From: Oscillospiraceae bacterium
Lineage (GTDB): Bacteria > Bacillota > Clostridia > Oscillospirales > Oscillospiraceae
Direction of reading: 5' to 3'
Length of the DNA: 61,584 nt
NCBI GenBank assembly: GCA_015068125.1
Contig: SVLD01000009.1
Span: 1-61,584, forward strand
Part shown: positions 18,281 to 27,629 of the stretch, one piece after another
Position numbering within the stretch: the first letter of the stretch is position 1
How the letters are laid out: each line of letters begins with the position of its first letter
Translations under genes and position numbers: made by a program
Notes under the pieces: generated by a model
Databases searched by the model: none
Told to the model about the DNA's origin: nothing
What the model saw: only the letters and a program-made list of their open reading frames with translations

Positions 18281-19852
18281 ATGGATAACTTTTTTCGGTA
18301 CTTTTATCAGGATATTGGCCGGGTATTCCAGGCATTTATAGATGTTTTTGCGGCGTTTTTCAATTTTTTGAATTATCTGCTGAATTTCCCCATGCGCATG
18401 GATATCATCAAGAGTTACAGCGATGATTTCGGCGTAGGGGAGTGGATCTTGCTGCTGATTGCAAATCTGCTGCTTGTTGCGGTGATCGTTATTCTGGGAA
18501 TTTTATTTGCCAAGCTGCTGCGAAAGATCTTCCGCCGGTATATTCCTGCTAAAAAATTTGATGAACTGTCCAAGCAGGTTAAAAATCTGCAGCGGGATCT
18601 GATTCGGGCCAACTATGAAAAGGATAAGCTCCTGGCTATGCGTGTCGCAGAGCTGGGAGGCTCCATCCCCGAGCAGCCCCCGGAAGAGGAGAATACCGAG
18701 GAGCAGACTGAGGAGTTTGTGCCCACCGGCGATCGGAATACGATCACTTCTCCCTGCGTTGATCCTCAGGAAAGCCGCTTCTTCCGACTCACATCGGTGG
18801 ATAACTTCTATAAAACCACCTATGTTCCTCCCGTTTACGACAATGCCTTTACCCTGGAAGACTTCTGCGTCCGCTTCCGAAATTACTCCGCGTCTCAGCT
18901 TCGGCTGTACTACGATCTGGATATGATCCGCTACTTTATCGCGTCCCTGGGCACTGCCCGGATCATCATCCTGCAGGGTATTTCCGGTACCGGTAAAACA
19001 TCCTTGCCCTATGCTTTCGGCCAGTTTATCAGCAATCCCACCACGGTGGTGTCTGTTCAGCCGGCCTGGCGTGAAAGAACAGAGCTTTACGGATATTTCA
19101 ACGAATTCTCCAAGAAATATACCGAAACGGACTTTCTTCGGGCGATTTACGAGGCGAATTATTACAAAGATCCCCACATGCTGATCCTGGACGAAATGAA
19201 CATCGCCCGTGTTGAGTACTACTTTGCGGAAATGCTGTCCATTCTGGAAATGCCTCGCAGAGAAGAGCGTGTGATGGATATCGTGGCAGCCACATGGGAC
19301 AATGACCCCTGCCTGATTCAGGACGGCAAGGTGCAGATCGATGATAATGTCTGGTTCGTCGGCACCATCAACAACGACGACTCCACCTTCGCTGTGGCGG
19401 ATAAGGTCTACGACCGTGCCATTCCCATCGACCTGGACAGCCGGGCAGATCCCTTCGAGTGTGAGATGGAGCCTTCCACCCACATTTCTGCCGACCGGCT
19501 GACCGATTTGTTCAACGAAGCGAAGATGCTCTATCCCATCACCCAGGAATCCCTGGATAAGCTGGAGGAGCTGAACGCTTACTTAATTAAGACCTTCCGC
19601 CTGGCTTTCGGTAACCGTATTATGCGGCAGATCCAGGACTATGTGCCCTGCTTCGTGGGCTGCGGCGGTACAGAGCAGCAGGCTATCGACTTCATCATCG
19701 CCAAGAAGGTTCTCAGAAAGTTTGAGTCTTTGAACCTGGTGTTCATGAAGGATGAGCTGGCCAAGTTTAATCACTACTTAGATAAGCTCTTCGGAAAAGA
19801 TAAGATGAAGATCTGCAAGGAATATGTGGAACTTCTGAAGAAAAATAACTAA
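18281..19852 (+). CDS. membrane-anchored McrB-like AAA+ ATPase
   Basis: 523 aa. The N-terminus has hydrophobic or amphipathic stretches (about 10-38) and a clear membrane helix (about 53-79), then a linker with an acidic EEEN-type segment. The AAA+ core shows Walker A GISGTGKT (233-240), Walker B LILDEMN (301-307), a sensor region GTINNDD (361-367) and a DR pair (378-379). The DEMN and NxxD signatures and the KVYDRA block are those of the McrB / AAA_5 group rather than of MoxR. In McrBC systems this ATPase works with an McrC/DUF2357 partner; the gene 23 bases downstream resembles such a partner. The membrane anchor and surface-gene setting argue for an assembly or remodelling role, not DNA restriction (inference). 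Confidence 0.8.
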   Translation: MDNFFRYFYQDIGRVFQAFIDVFAAFFNFLNYLLNFPMRMDIIKSYSDDFGVGEWILLLIANLLLVAVIVILGILFAKLLRKIFRRYIPAKKFDELSKQVKNLQRDLIRANYEKDKLLAMRVAELGGSIPEQPPEEENTEEQTEEFVPTGDRNTITSPCVDPQESRFFRLTSVDNFYKTTYVPPVYDNAFTLEDFCVRFRNYSASQLRLYYDLDMIRYFIASLGTARIIILQGISGTGKTSLPYAFGQFISNPTTVVSVQPAWRERTELYGYFNEFSKKYTETDFLRAIYEANYYKDPHMLILDEMNIARVEYYFAEMLSILEMPRREERVMDIVAATWDNDPCLIQDGKVQIDDNVWFVGTINNDDSTFAVADKVYDRAIPIDLDSRADPFECEMEPSTHISADRLTDLFNEAKMLYPITQESLDKLEELNAYLIKTFRLAFGNRIMRQIQDYVPCFVGCGGTEQQAIDFIIAKKVLRKFESLNLVFMKDELAKFNHYLDKLFGKDKMKICKEYVELLKKNN

Positions 19853-19875
19853 TTGTAAGGAAAGGGGTGGCTTCA

Positions 19876-21660
19876 GTGGCAGACACCAAGAAAAAAACCG
19901 TTAACAAAAGAAAACCTGCGCTGATCGACCCCATCTACCAAAAATTCACCAAGAGCATCCTGCGCTCGATTTCCAGCACGGCTTTCTATGAATATTTCAT
20001 GGATGCCGTGGCAAATGCCAACAATCAGTTCCAGTTTTCCAACAGAAAGTTGGAAAAAACGGTGGATCTGTCCTGGGTCAACGAGATCGAGAGGGCACTG
20101 CCGGCGATTCAGAACATTATTGCCAATCCCAGAAACATCATCCAGGAAGAGGAGCTCATCGTTAACGCGGCTCACGCCAAGCGGGCAACCAACGATGTGG
20201 TCCGGCACCTGACCCAGCACGCAGCCTATGTGGAGGATTATCAGGAAGATACCGGTGATGTCCGCCCCTCCAAGCTGATGCAGAAATACCGCGAAGACAC
20301 AGAGACGCTCTATGAGAACCGCCTGGCCTTCACCACCATCGAAATGACCTACCATTTTGTCAAAATTCGGCACGATGCTCTGTTTGACGCCATGAGCGAA
20401 GAATACGGCGCTAAGCTGAAGGTCAATTCCGATATGCAAAGCGCTACGGAGCTTGTCCATTTGGATATGTTCCTGCACATCCGGGAAAAGGAATCTGCAC
20501 TGGAAACCGACGAGCGCAACGCGGATGTATTTAACCGCATTTCCCGGATCTACCGGCTTCTGGGCAGCTTTATGAACACCGCCTTCGCCCAGCAGCTTTC
20601 CAAAGCCCCCCGCGTCAAGGGCGTCGTTGTTAAAACCAACATTCTGAAAAGAAACCCGGATTACCGGGCGGTGGAACGGCTGTTTGAGTTCATCCGCGGA
20701 TATACCGATATCGGTTATTCCATCCGGGTAATCGAGCAGAGCCCTCAGATCAATGAGATTTTCCAGCGGGATATTTACCACAACATTCTGTTTAACTACA
20801 TGATCCTTAAGGGCTATCTGGAGAATGAGTCCGACCGGGTTATCTCCACCAAGCCCATGGAAAAGCAGCATACCCTGAAGCCCAAATTCATCCACCAGAT
20901 CATTGAGGAACTCACTGAGGACTACGATCTTCCCGATGTGGAGATCCGTAAGGTGCTCATTGAGGAACTGACTAAGGAACAGCTGATGCTGGAAGAGGCG
21001 GAGCAGCGCCGCAAGCTGGTGGAAGAGCAGGCCAAGCGCAAGAAAGAGGAAGAAGAGCGTCTGCGGAAAGAAAAAGCCGCCGAACGGGAGCGAATCCGTC
21101 AGGAAAAGGCTGCCGAGCGGGAGCGTATCCGCCAGGAGAAAGAAGCAGAACGCCAGCGGCTGCTCTATGAAAAGCAGCTCCAGGAGAATGAGGATAGCCG
21201 CCGGGGCGGCATCTTCCGTAAGGAGCTGGAGCAGTTCTTTGAAAAGAAAGCCGGCCGCCTGGAAGAAAGAAGAAACGACACGCTCCGCTACCTGGCCGAA
21301 AAAGAAGATTTTGCCGATGCCGTTATGCTGATGGAAGAAGCAGAACAGCGACAGCAGGAAATGCTGGAGCGCCAAAGAAGACGGCAGGAGCAGGAGCAGG
21401 AGCGCCTGCGTCGGGAAGAACTTCTGCGGCAGGAAAAACTTCGCAAGGAGCAGGAAGAAAAGCTCCGCCAGCAGATCCAGGCGGATCTGGAAGTGCTGAA
21501 GCTGCATAACGCCTGCCTCCAGGCATTTAAGGAAAACCTGCCTGAAAGGAAGAAAATGCGGCAGGAGTATATCCGGCAGCAGCAGGAACTGCAAAGACAA
21601 AGAGAAGAAGAACGCCGGCGGCAGCAGGCGAGAAGAGCCCGGAGAACCGCCGTGCAATAA
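19876..21660 (+). CDS. DUF2357/McrC-like coiled-coil protein without visible nuclease
   Basis: 594 aa from the GTG at 19876 (AGGGG 8 bases upstream; another GTG at 19867 lies inside that site). The first 370 residues are globular and helical. ENR (147-149) followed by a helical stretch, and later RNPDYRAVERLFEF (about 259-272), resemble conserved blocks of DUF2357/McrC N-terminal regions (moderate confidence, from memory of the family). Residues about 370-590 form a long Arg/Glu/Gln coiled coil with repeated AERERIRQEK units. No PD-(D/E)xK nuclease motif is seen. It has no signal peptide or membrane segment, so it is cytoplasmic and probably works with the ATPase encoded just upstream. Confidence 0.6.
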   Translation: MADTKKKTVNKRKPALIDPIYQKFTKSILRSISSTAFYEYFMDAVANANNQFQFSNRKLEKTVDLSWVNEIERALPAIQNIIANPRNIIQEEELIVNAAHAKRATNDVVRHLTQHAAYVEDYQEDTGDVRPSKLMQKYREDTETLYENRLAFTTIEMTYHFVKIRHDALFDAMSEEYGAKLKVNSDMQSATELVHLDMFLHIREKESALETDERNADVFNRISRIYRLLGSFMNTAFAQQLSKAPRVKGVVVKTNILKRNPDYRAVERLFEFIRGYTDIGYSIRVIEQSPQINEIFQRDIYHNILFNYMILKGYLENESDRVISTKPMEKQHTLKPKFIHQIIEELTEDYDLPDVEIRKVLIEELTKEQLMLEEAEQRRKLVEEQAKRKKEEEERLRKEKAAERERIRQEKAAERERIRQEKEAERQRLLYEKQLQENEDSRRGGIFRKELEQFFEKKAGRLEERRNDTLRYLAEKEDFADAVMLMEEAEQRQQEMLERQRRRQEQEQERLRREELLRQEKLRKEQEEKLRQQIQADLEVLKLHNACLQAFKENLPERKKMRQEYIRQQQELQRQREEERRRQQARRARRTAVQ

Positions 21661-21690
21661 CAGTTTCCGCCACAGGTGAGGATCATTTCT

Positions 21691-23037
21691 ATGAACAAAG
21701 TTACGACCAAGTTGATAGCGTCACTGCTTGCCCTGATCGTGGCGGCGTCTTTGATCGTAGTATCCACCTACGCCTGGCTGACCCTTTCGGCGGAGCCGGA
21801 AGTGGGCGGAATCAAGATCCAGATCGGCGGCAGCAATACAATTTTGCTGGCAGCGGATGTGGTGGTGAACAATGGCGATGGTACGGTAAGCCACTATCCC
21901 GGCACGTTTTCCCGGGAACTGCGGTTTTCCGACTATGCCACCTATGACTATCTGCAATCTCTGGGTTCGCTGACCCCGGTGTCCACAACCGATGGTATCC
22001 ACTGGGTGCGGGCGGATTTCTATACCGAGGACGATCCCCTTGTCCAGCAGGGGCTGGCGGTAGCAGGCCAAATGAAGGACTACACCCAGCTTCCGGTGGA
22101 CAGCACGCTGCAGTATGCCAACCTGGCAGCCAGCAACCAGACCCGGAACGGCAGCTATGCCTATGTGGATTTTTGGGTGGTTTCTCCCACCGATAACTGC
22201 AATCTGCGGGTATCCTCCAATAATGAGTCCGATACAGGCAGTTTTGTCATCGGACAAATGAACCCCGTGCAGAATGCCGATGGAACCGGCTATGCGCTGC
22301 AGGAAGGGGATGTGACGGCAGCCGCCTCTGTGCGGGTCGGCTTCCTGGCCAACCAGGAATACGCATCCTATGCCGATATCCAGAAATATACCGGCAGCGA
22401 TGATTACAACGATGATTATGCCTATCTGCTGGGTCGTTACCAGGAACCCGGCGAACCTACGAGCCAATACGAAGCAGTAAGAAACCGTTTTACCATCTAT
22501 GAACCCAACGGAAATCTGCATAAGGATGGAAGCGATCATTATCAAATCACCCGCCCCCTGCGGGTACAAAACGGCATGATCGCTCCTGCAGACATTTCCG
22601 ACCGGCTGACTGTTCAGCTTACCAACTACTGGAAGATGACGCCGGGAAATGACCAGAGCATGCTGGCTCGGGAATTTTATGTAGCTACCTACGGTATGCA
22701 GTCGAAATTTGACGGAACCGCGGAACTGGCTGACTATTTTTACAATCGGCATCTGCAGGGCGCTCTTGCTCCCTTTGTGGATAAAGGATATTTTGTCAAC
22801 AGCACCAAGAATTTGTATGCCGATGCGGATGCAAACGGCCTGGTGGACGGCAGCAGCGTTGCGCTGCACACTGCCGATGGCGCCACCGATGAAGTAACCA
22901 TCATCAAACTGCAGAAAAATGTGCCCCAGCGCATCCGGATGTTTATCTGGCTGGAGGGACAGGATGCGGATTGTGTGAATTTCGAAGACCTTTCCAATTT
23001 CATTATCAATCTGGAATTTGCGGGAAGCGAAAAATAA
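21691..23037 (+). CDS. small SipW-dependent TasA-like protein C
   Basis: 448 aa from the ATG at 21691, with AGGTGAGG upstream. The SipW-type signal is STYAWLTLS (25-33), followed by EPEVGGI. Shared blocks with protein B (330 aa): SFVIG, VRVGFL, IYEPNG, and the C-terminal IWLEGQDADC (419-428) with a final LEFAG strand. Exported and probably a structural fibre or matrix subunit. It is only 3 bases from the second SipW-type peptidase gene, so the two are likely a processing pair. A calcium-binding-like DADANGLVDG stretch lies near residue 380. Confidence 0.75.
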   Translation: MNKVTTKLIASLLALIVAASLIVVSTYAWLTLSAEPEVGGIKIQIGGSNTILLAADVVVNNGDGTVSHYPGTFSRELRFSDYATYDYLQSLGSLTPVSTTDGIHWVRADFYTEDDPLVQQGLAVAGQMKDYTQLPVDSTLQYANLAASNQTRNGSYAYVDFWVVSPTDNCNLRVSSNNESDTGSFVIGQMNPVQNADGTGYALQEGDVTAAASVRVGFLANQEYASYADIQKYTGSDDYNDDYAYLLGRYQEPGEPTSQYEAVRNRFTIYEPNGNLHKDGSDHYQITRPLRVQNGMIAPADISDRLTVQLTNYWKMTPGNDQSMLAREFYVATYGMQSKFDGTAELADYFYNRHLQGALAPFVDKGYFVNSTKNLYADADANGLVDGSSVALHTADGATDEVTIIKLQKNVPQRIRMFIWLEGQDADCVNFEDLSNFIINLEFAGSEK

Positions 23038-23040
23038 ACT

Positions 23041-23790
23041 ATGGAGCAACAATCACAAGCGCAAACCAATGAAGTGAAAACCAAACCCGGCTGGAACCGC
23101 CGAAAGGTACTGACCATCGTAACCACGGTGGCTCTGGTACTGGCAGTGACGCTTTGCGTCGTGGTGGTCAGTCAAGTTCTCAGCAAGGGATATGTTTCCC
23201 TGGGCGGGTACAGTATGTTTCGGGTGTCCACGGGAAGCATGGAGCCGGCACTGCCAATCGGCACGCTGCTGATCTCGAAGGAGGTGCCCATCGCAGAAGT
23301 TCAGGTGGATGACATTGTGAACTTCCGGGCTAAGTCGTCCAATATGCTGGGGGCTGTGATCACACACCGGGTAATCAATATTTTTGAAAGCAACAGCGGC
23401 GAAATCTACCTGGAAACCAAGGGCGATGCCAATTCCAGCCCCGACGGCAGCTATGTAGAGCAAAAGAATTTGATAGGAATTGTGGTGTATCACACGTCCA
23501 GCGGAAATATCATCTCGGTTCTTGTCAGCCTGCTTAGCAGTCCTGTGGGATTTTTCGCATGCATCGTCATTCCTTGCTTGATTTTTGGCTTGCTTACCAT
23601 GCGCGCTTGCATCGGAAGCCTGCGCAAGGAAATGGACGCGTTGACCCAGCTGGAGGAATCCGGGGAAAAACCGGATGTGCTGAAAGATCAGTTGGGGGAG
23701 AAGAAATATCAGGAGCTGTGTGACCGCCTGCGCGGTGAGTTGCTGGAGGAGTTGAAGCAAAGTGCCGATCTGGAGGAAACAACTGAATAA
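23041..23790 (+). CDS. sipW: SipW-type signal peptidase I (copy 2)
   Basis: 249 aa, S26B-type signal peptidase. TM helix 1 spans about 22-46. Catalytic Ser66 lies in STGSMEPALPIGT, His109 in VITHRV and Asp129 in KGDANS. TM helix 2 spans about 165-187 and is followed by a shorter helical tail. It differs strongly from copy 1 outside the active-site blocks, so it is not a recent duplicate. It overlaps the start of the next gene, showing translational coupling. Two dedicated peptidases in one locus suggest separate client groups: copy 1 beside protein B, copy 2 beside protein C and the beta-helix protein. Confidence 0.85.
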   Translation: MEQQSQAQTNEVKTKPGWNRRKVLTIVTTVALVLAVTLCVVVVSQVLSKGYVSLGGYSMFRVSTGSMEPALPIGTLLISKEVPIAEVQVDDIVNFRAKSSNMLGAVITHRVINIFESNSGEIYLETKGDANSSPDGSYVEQKNLIGIVVYHTSSGNIISVLVSLLSSPVGFFACIVIPCLIFGLLTMRACIGSLRKEMDALTQLEESGEKPDVLKDQLGEKKYQELCDRLRGELLEELKQSADLEETTE

Positions 23791-25741
23791 TCCGTCAGAT
23801 CAGAGCAAAGAGCAGCGACTGAAATCCGCAAAGAAAGATCTGCTGATCAAGGGCCTGTTGGCGGTGTTTACCGTGGCGGTGACCATGATTTTGATCTTCG
23901 CCATGACAGCGGCTTGGTTTACCAATGTGGTTTCCACAGACGGCCTGACTTTCCAGGTAGAATCCTGGGGCTTTGATGGTGGCGTGGTGGTAAATCAGGA
24001 TGTGATCAAGGCAGCCCCAGGCAGCCAGGGCTATTTGTCCATGCAGATCACTAACACCGGTGAGAAAAACAGCCGGCTGTCCGTTGGCATTTCCAAGGCG
24101 TTTATGCCGGAGGACGAACTGCGGCAGCGCATTTTCTTCTATGCAGAAACCTCGTCTGTCATCAACGAGGAATATGTAGAGCGAATTTATTTAAACGAAA
24201 CCAATGCCTATACCTATTATCTGCCGGCGCAGAACGAGATCATCCTTTCGGAGCAGGTCTATACCGATGTGCGGCTGAAATGGGAATGGGTTTACGATGT
24301 GGTAGGCTACTATTTCCGCGGCAATTACGATGGTAATGCATTTGTGGTAGAGGAGTATCTCAGGCCTGCCGAATATGATTACGACAGCGCTCAGTTTGAC
24401 GCTGATGGTCGGCTGGTCAAGGTGGATGCCAATACCGATGTGTATCAGTACCTGGCAAACCTCACCGCTGGCGACGGCTACCCTGGCGCATTTACTGTAC
24501 AGACAGACAGTGGTACCGGCCAGAAGCAGCTGATGCAGGACGGTCACAAAGTTACCGCCATTCAGGAATGCTATCCCATCGATGCTGCCAACAATGTTTG
24601 GCTGTATCTGTGCACCCGGCAGGAGATCCAAAGCAATACCGCCTGGGATACCCAGTTCGGTATGTCTGCCCAGCAGGAGCAGAAGAATTTCCAGGTTCGC
24701 ATCCGGGTCATCGGCGAGCAGTTTGAGCAGGAAGTTCTGGATGTCAGCAGCCAGAGCGATCTGGAAGCAGCGCTGAGCAGCGGCGGCAACCAGCTGATCA
24801 CGCTGCAGCAGGATCTGACCCTGACCAAGCCTTTGAGCCTGGCAGAAGGCGCCCGGGCAGAGGTGGATCTTAACGGATATCGGCTCACCTGCAACGACAG
24901 CAATATTTTCTCAGTGCCCTCGGATGCCAAGCTGACCTTGCTGGATGGCACACTTTCCGGCGACGGCAGTAAGACTATCGCCATCAAGACCCTGGGCGGT
25001 CAGGTGACCATGAGCAAGATGACCATCGAAAATGTCATGTATGCCCTGGAGGTCAATGACTATAATACCAAGAACCCCAACGGTGACAATTCTTTTGTGC
25101 GGATTCTGGACAGCTATATCGACACAGACGATGTGGCTATCTACATCACCGGCGACGGCAGCCGTTCCGAAGAACGCACTGCCCTGGTGGTACAAAACAG
25201 CGATATCCGAAGCGGCTATATCGCAATCCTGGGTAACGGCACCATCTCCGGCAACGGCCGGTGGGGCACCGATGTCCAGATCGTTAACAGCCAGGTCTAC
25301 GGCTATTATGCCGGTGTGTACCAGCCTCAGATGCGAAGCACGACCACTGTCAGCGGAAGCACCGTTTCCGGTTGGACGGGCATCGCCCTTAAGGGCGGCG
25401 ATTTGGTGGTGCTGGACAGCAATATAATGGGTCTGGCAACAGATGCGGAGGCTGTAGTTCCCACAGAAAACCAGCTGGGCAACAGCGGCTTTATCGATAC
25501 CGGTGACGGCATCTATGTGGAGGATTCCTATGGATACCCCATGAGTGTTACTGTTTCCGGCACCAGTAAGGTTACCAGCACGGCCCAAAGTGCTCAGGCA
25601 GTTCGGGTGTTCCCGGAAACAGGCCGGGTGAAGGTTTCCATCACCTCTGGCACCTTCGGTACGGATGTATCTGCCTATTTGCAGGCTGGCTACCTGTGTA
25701 CCAAAACCGAGGAAGGATATGTGGTGGGCCCTCAGCAATAA
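23762..25741 (+). CDS. SipW-type exported beta-helix protein D
   Basis: 659 aa if it starts at the GTG at 23762 (GGAGGAG 10 bases upstream), overlapping the peptidase gene by 29 bases. A CTG at 23783, 6 bases after GGAGG, is an alternative start. A hydrophobic segment (about 30-50) is followed by AWFTN, a SipW-like cleavage tag. The first 330 residues include an NTGEKNSRLSV-type beta-sandwich; residues about 350-640 look like a right-handed parallel beta-helix (VDLNGYRL, TLLDGTLSG and repeated short strands). The end, GTFGTDVSAYLQAGY, matches a segment of the 2697-aa protein (GKYETNVSAFLDNGY) and is common in Firmicutes surface proteins. Role: exported, possibly glycan- or partner-binding tip or matrix component. 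Confidence 0.7.
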   Translation: MPIWRKQLNNPSDQSKEQRLKSAKKDLLIKGLLAVFTVAVTMILIFAMTAAWFTNVVSTDGLTFQVESWGFDGGVVVNQDVIKAAPGSQGYLSMQITNTGEKNSRLSVGISKAFMPEDELRQRIFFYAETSSVINEEYVERIYLNETNAYTYYLPAQNEIILSEQVYTDVRLKWEWVYDVVGYYFRGNYDGNAFVVEEYLRPAEYDYDSAQFDADGRLVKVDANTDVYQYLANLTAGDGYPGAFTVQTDSGTGQKQLMQDGHKVTAIQECYPIDAANNVWLYLCTRQEIQSNTAWDTQFGMSAQQEQKNFQVRIRVIGEQFEQEVLDVSSQSDLEAALSSGGNQLITLQQDLTLTKPLSLAEGARAEVDLNGYRLTCNDSNIFSVPSDAKLTLLDGTLSGDGSKTIAIKTLGGQVTMSKMTIENVMYALEVNDYNTKNPNGDNSFVRILDSYIDTDDVAIYITGDGSRSEERTALVVQNSDIRSGYIAILGNGTISGNGRWGTDVQIVNSQVYGYYAGVYQPQMRSTTTVSGSTVSGWTGIALKGGDLVVLDSNIMGLATDAEAVVPTENQLGNSGFIDTGDGIYVEDSYGYPMSVTVSGTSKVTSTAQSAQAVRVFPETGRVKVSITSGTFGTDVSAYLQAGYLCTKTEEGYVVGPQQ

Positions 25742-25764
25742 CATGAGCAAAAGGAGGAAAAGAC

Positions 25765-26379
25765 ATGGGAAAAACCTGGCCGAAATACATGACTTTTCTT
25801 GCCCTTTTGTGTACCCTTATCTGCGTAATACTGGCCATCGGCATTACGTATGCCCGGTATCAATGGGAATTTCCCAAGCGGTCTTATGTGTTTACGGCGG
25901 CTGCGCCCAATGAGATCACCTTGTGCGGCGGCGGTATCAGCGATGCCTGGATCAACGGCGGATCGCTTCCGCCTCTGGATGACACCTGGGAGAAAACCGA
26001 TAATGGCGTAAAGCTGGATTTTGGCGTCACCAACGGCAAGATTGGCGACTTTTCCCAGGAGGATCAGAGTTATGTTGTCCGCCTGGTAGCCGGCCTGAAC
26101 ATTAAAAATCCCGAGAACCTTACCGTAGTCCTTCATTGGCAGGACGCCCAGGGTCAATCCTATTCTGTCACAGCGGTGGCAGAAACCATCGAAACCGGCA
26201 GCCTGCTGTATGATACCTTTGGCGCCGGTTGGGTATACCGGTTTAACACCGGCTGGACGGAAAATCGCTTTACCCTGACCGGTGGCGCACTGCAATATTG
26301 CAACTATACCATTACGGTTTCCGGTGATGTGGATCCGACGCTGCTGAAGCTGCAGGTTCTCAAGCTGGACGACCAGTAA
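25765..26379 (+). CDS. small exported or membrane-anchored protein E
   Basis: 204 aa with one N-terminal hydrophobic helix (about 9-28) followed by TYARYQWE, a variant of the SipW-type tag seen in the neighbours. The remainder is a beta-rich extracellular domain (conserved-looking CGGGISDAW and LHWQDAQGQSY segments) without recognised motifs. It lies 23 bases after the beta-helix gene and 23 bases before the next gene, so it belongs to the same operon. It may be a minor subunit; no family could be named. Confidence 0.6.
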   Translation: MGKTWPKYMTFLALLCTLICVILAIGITYARYQWEFPKRSYVFTAAAPNEITLCGGGISDAWINGGSLPPLDDTWEKTDNGVKLDFGVTNGKIGDFSQEDQSYVVRLVAGLNIKNPENLTVVLHWQDAQGQSYSVTAVAETIETGSLLYDTFGAGWVYRFNTGWTENRFTLTGGALQYCNYTITVSGDVDPTLLKLQVLKLDDQ

Positions 26380-26402
26380 ATCACTTCTCGAGGAGGGACG
26401 GC

Positions 26403-27590
26403 ATGAAACTGTATAAACGAAATTCAGCCATGATCGGTACAGTTTGCGGCCTTCTGCTCCTGACAATGGCAATGATCCCCGGGCCTACCCAGGCCAGATA
26501 TGATAACGCGGTTACCTGGATGGGACTTTATGATCCAGGAACCCAGACCGTCAGCAGCGATTATCTGACCCCCGAGGGGCAGACGGTTCTGCTGCAGCCC
26601 TGGAAAGCTGCCGTGGGCACATCCCGCGCCAAGGAAATTCTGATATCCACCAGTAAAGGCACAGCAGATGGCGTACTGCACTGCAGTACAGACAGTCCCT
26701 ATATCACTGCAGAGCTGGATGGTGAGAATATCCGCATCACCCAGGGCGGTTATGCGGCAAGATTAAAAATGACTGTTACCGATGCCGCCCGGCAAATGAC
26801 CCAGCAGGAGCTGGCAGCGGTCACCGTGACCCTGCAAACAGGCAACGAAATTGCCATGAAAGCGGAATTTCAGGTAATGCTCCTGCCGGAGAATTACCAG
26901 CAGCCGGATGTGCAGGAAAGCACCTTGCAGGCAAACTTAACCGTATCCCCCACACCGGCGGAAATGGCCTTTGCCTGGCAGGAAAAACTGGTATTCGCTC
27001 TGACTGCCGCGGAGAACGCGGATAGGGTAGAGCTGATGTACAATGGCGGTACATTCCCCGCCGGCACCCGATATACCATCGACCAGGGCAAATCCTTTGT
27101 GCTGGGAGATACCATGAACATAAGTATTCCGATTTCAGACCCCGAGCTGGTGCAGCTCCAACTGGATTTTTCCCAGGCGGCAGCCACGCCTGCTGAAACT
27201 GTAAATATCGCTGCCACAGCCTACCTGGAAGGGCAGGTTACCGGGCAGATGGATTTTGTTGTTTCGGTTGGCAGAGCACCGTTGGCGTTGGATCTGGCGA
27301 ATATATATCCCGTAATTTCCGGCAGTGGCAGCCTTCAGATCCCTATGACCGGCGATCAGGAGGGGCTGCAGTGGAAACTGGAGCAGCTCACGAAAACCAA
27401 TGTGGGCACAGCCTATGCACCTTCGGAGGCGCTGAGCGTGGAGGTCGCCGGAAACGGCGAAAACCAACAGCTTGTGATCTCCAATCCCACAGGCAAAGCG
27501 CCTGCGGGCACATACCGATTGACAATTACAAGAATGTGTGGCGATGTTACTGTCCGCACATACCAGGTGGAGATTTTCGTCCACTACTAA
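26403..27590 (+). CDS. exported beta-sandwich protein F of the surface locus
   Basis: 395 aa. The signal peptide (about 1-32) ends near PTQARYDN, again recalling the ARY tag of protein E. The mature part appears to consist of several immunoglobulin-like beta domains (alternating hydrophobic strands throughout, no catalytic motif). There is no C-terminal anchor. It follows AGGAGGG by about 6 bases. It probably works outside the cell with its neighbours, for instance as an accessory or adaptor subunit; the function cannot be inferred further. Confidence 0.6.
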   Translation: MKLYKRNSAMIGTVCGLLLLTMAMIPGPTQARYDNAVTWMGLYDPGTQTVSSDYLTPEGQTVLLQPWKAAVGTSRAKEILISTSKGTADGVLHCSTDSPYITAELDGENIRITQGGYAARLKMTVTDAARQMTQQELAAVTVTLQTGNEIAMKAEFQVMLLPENYQQPDVQESTLQANLTVSPTPAEMAFAWQEKLVFALTAAENADRVELMYNGGTFPAGTRYTIDQGKSFVLGDTMNISIPISDPELVQLQLDFSQAAATPAETVNIAATAYLEGQVTGQMDFVVSVGRAPLALDLANIYPVISGSGSLQIPMTGDQEGLQWKLEQLTKTNVGTAYAPSEALSVEVAGNGENQQLVISNPTGKAPAGTYRLTITRMCGDVTVRTYQVEIFVHY

Positions 27591-27629
27591 GCACACCCCA
27601 TCCCTAGATGACACAGGAGGAACCGTGTT

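Noticed and set aside
19873..21657. 594-aa minus-strand frame opposite the coiled-coil gene
   Set aside because: Phase-aligned mirror of an Arg/Glu/Gln-rich coding strand; the product would be Leu/Phe-rich without known motifs.
18281..21660. A classical McrBC restriction system
   Set aside because: The ATPase is membrane anchored, no methyl-DNA-binding domain or nuclease motif is visible, and all neighbours are surface or secretion genes.
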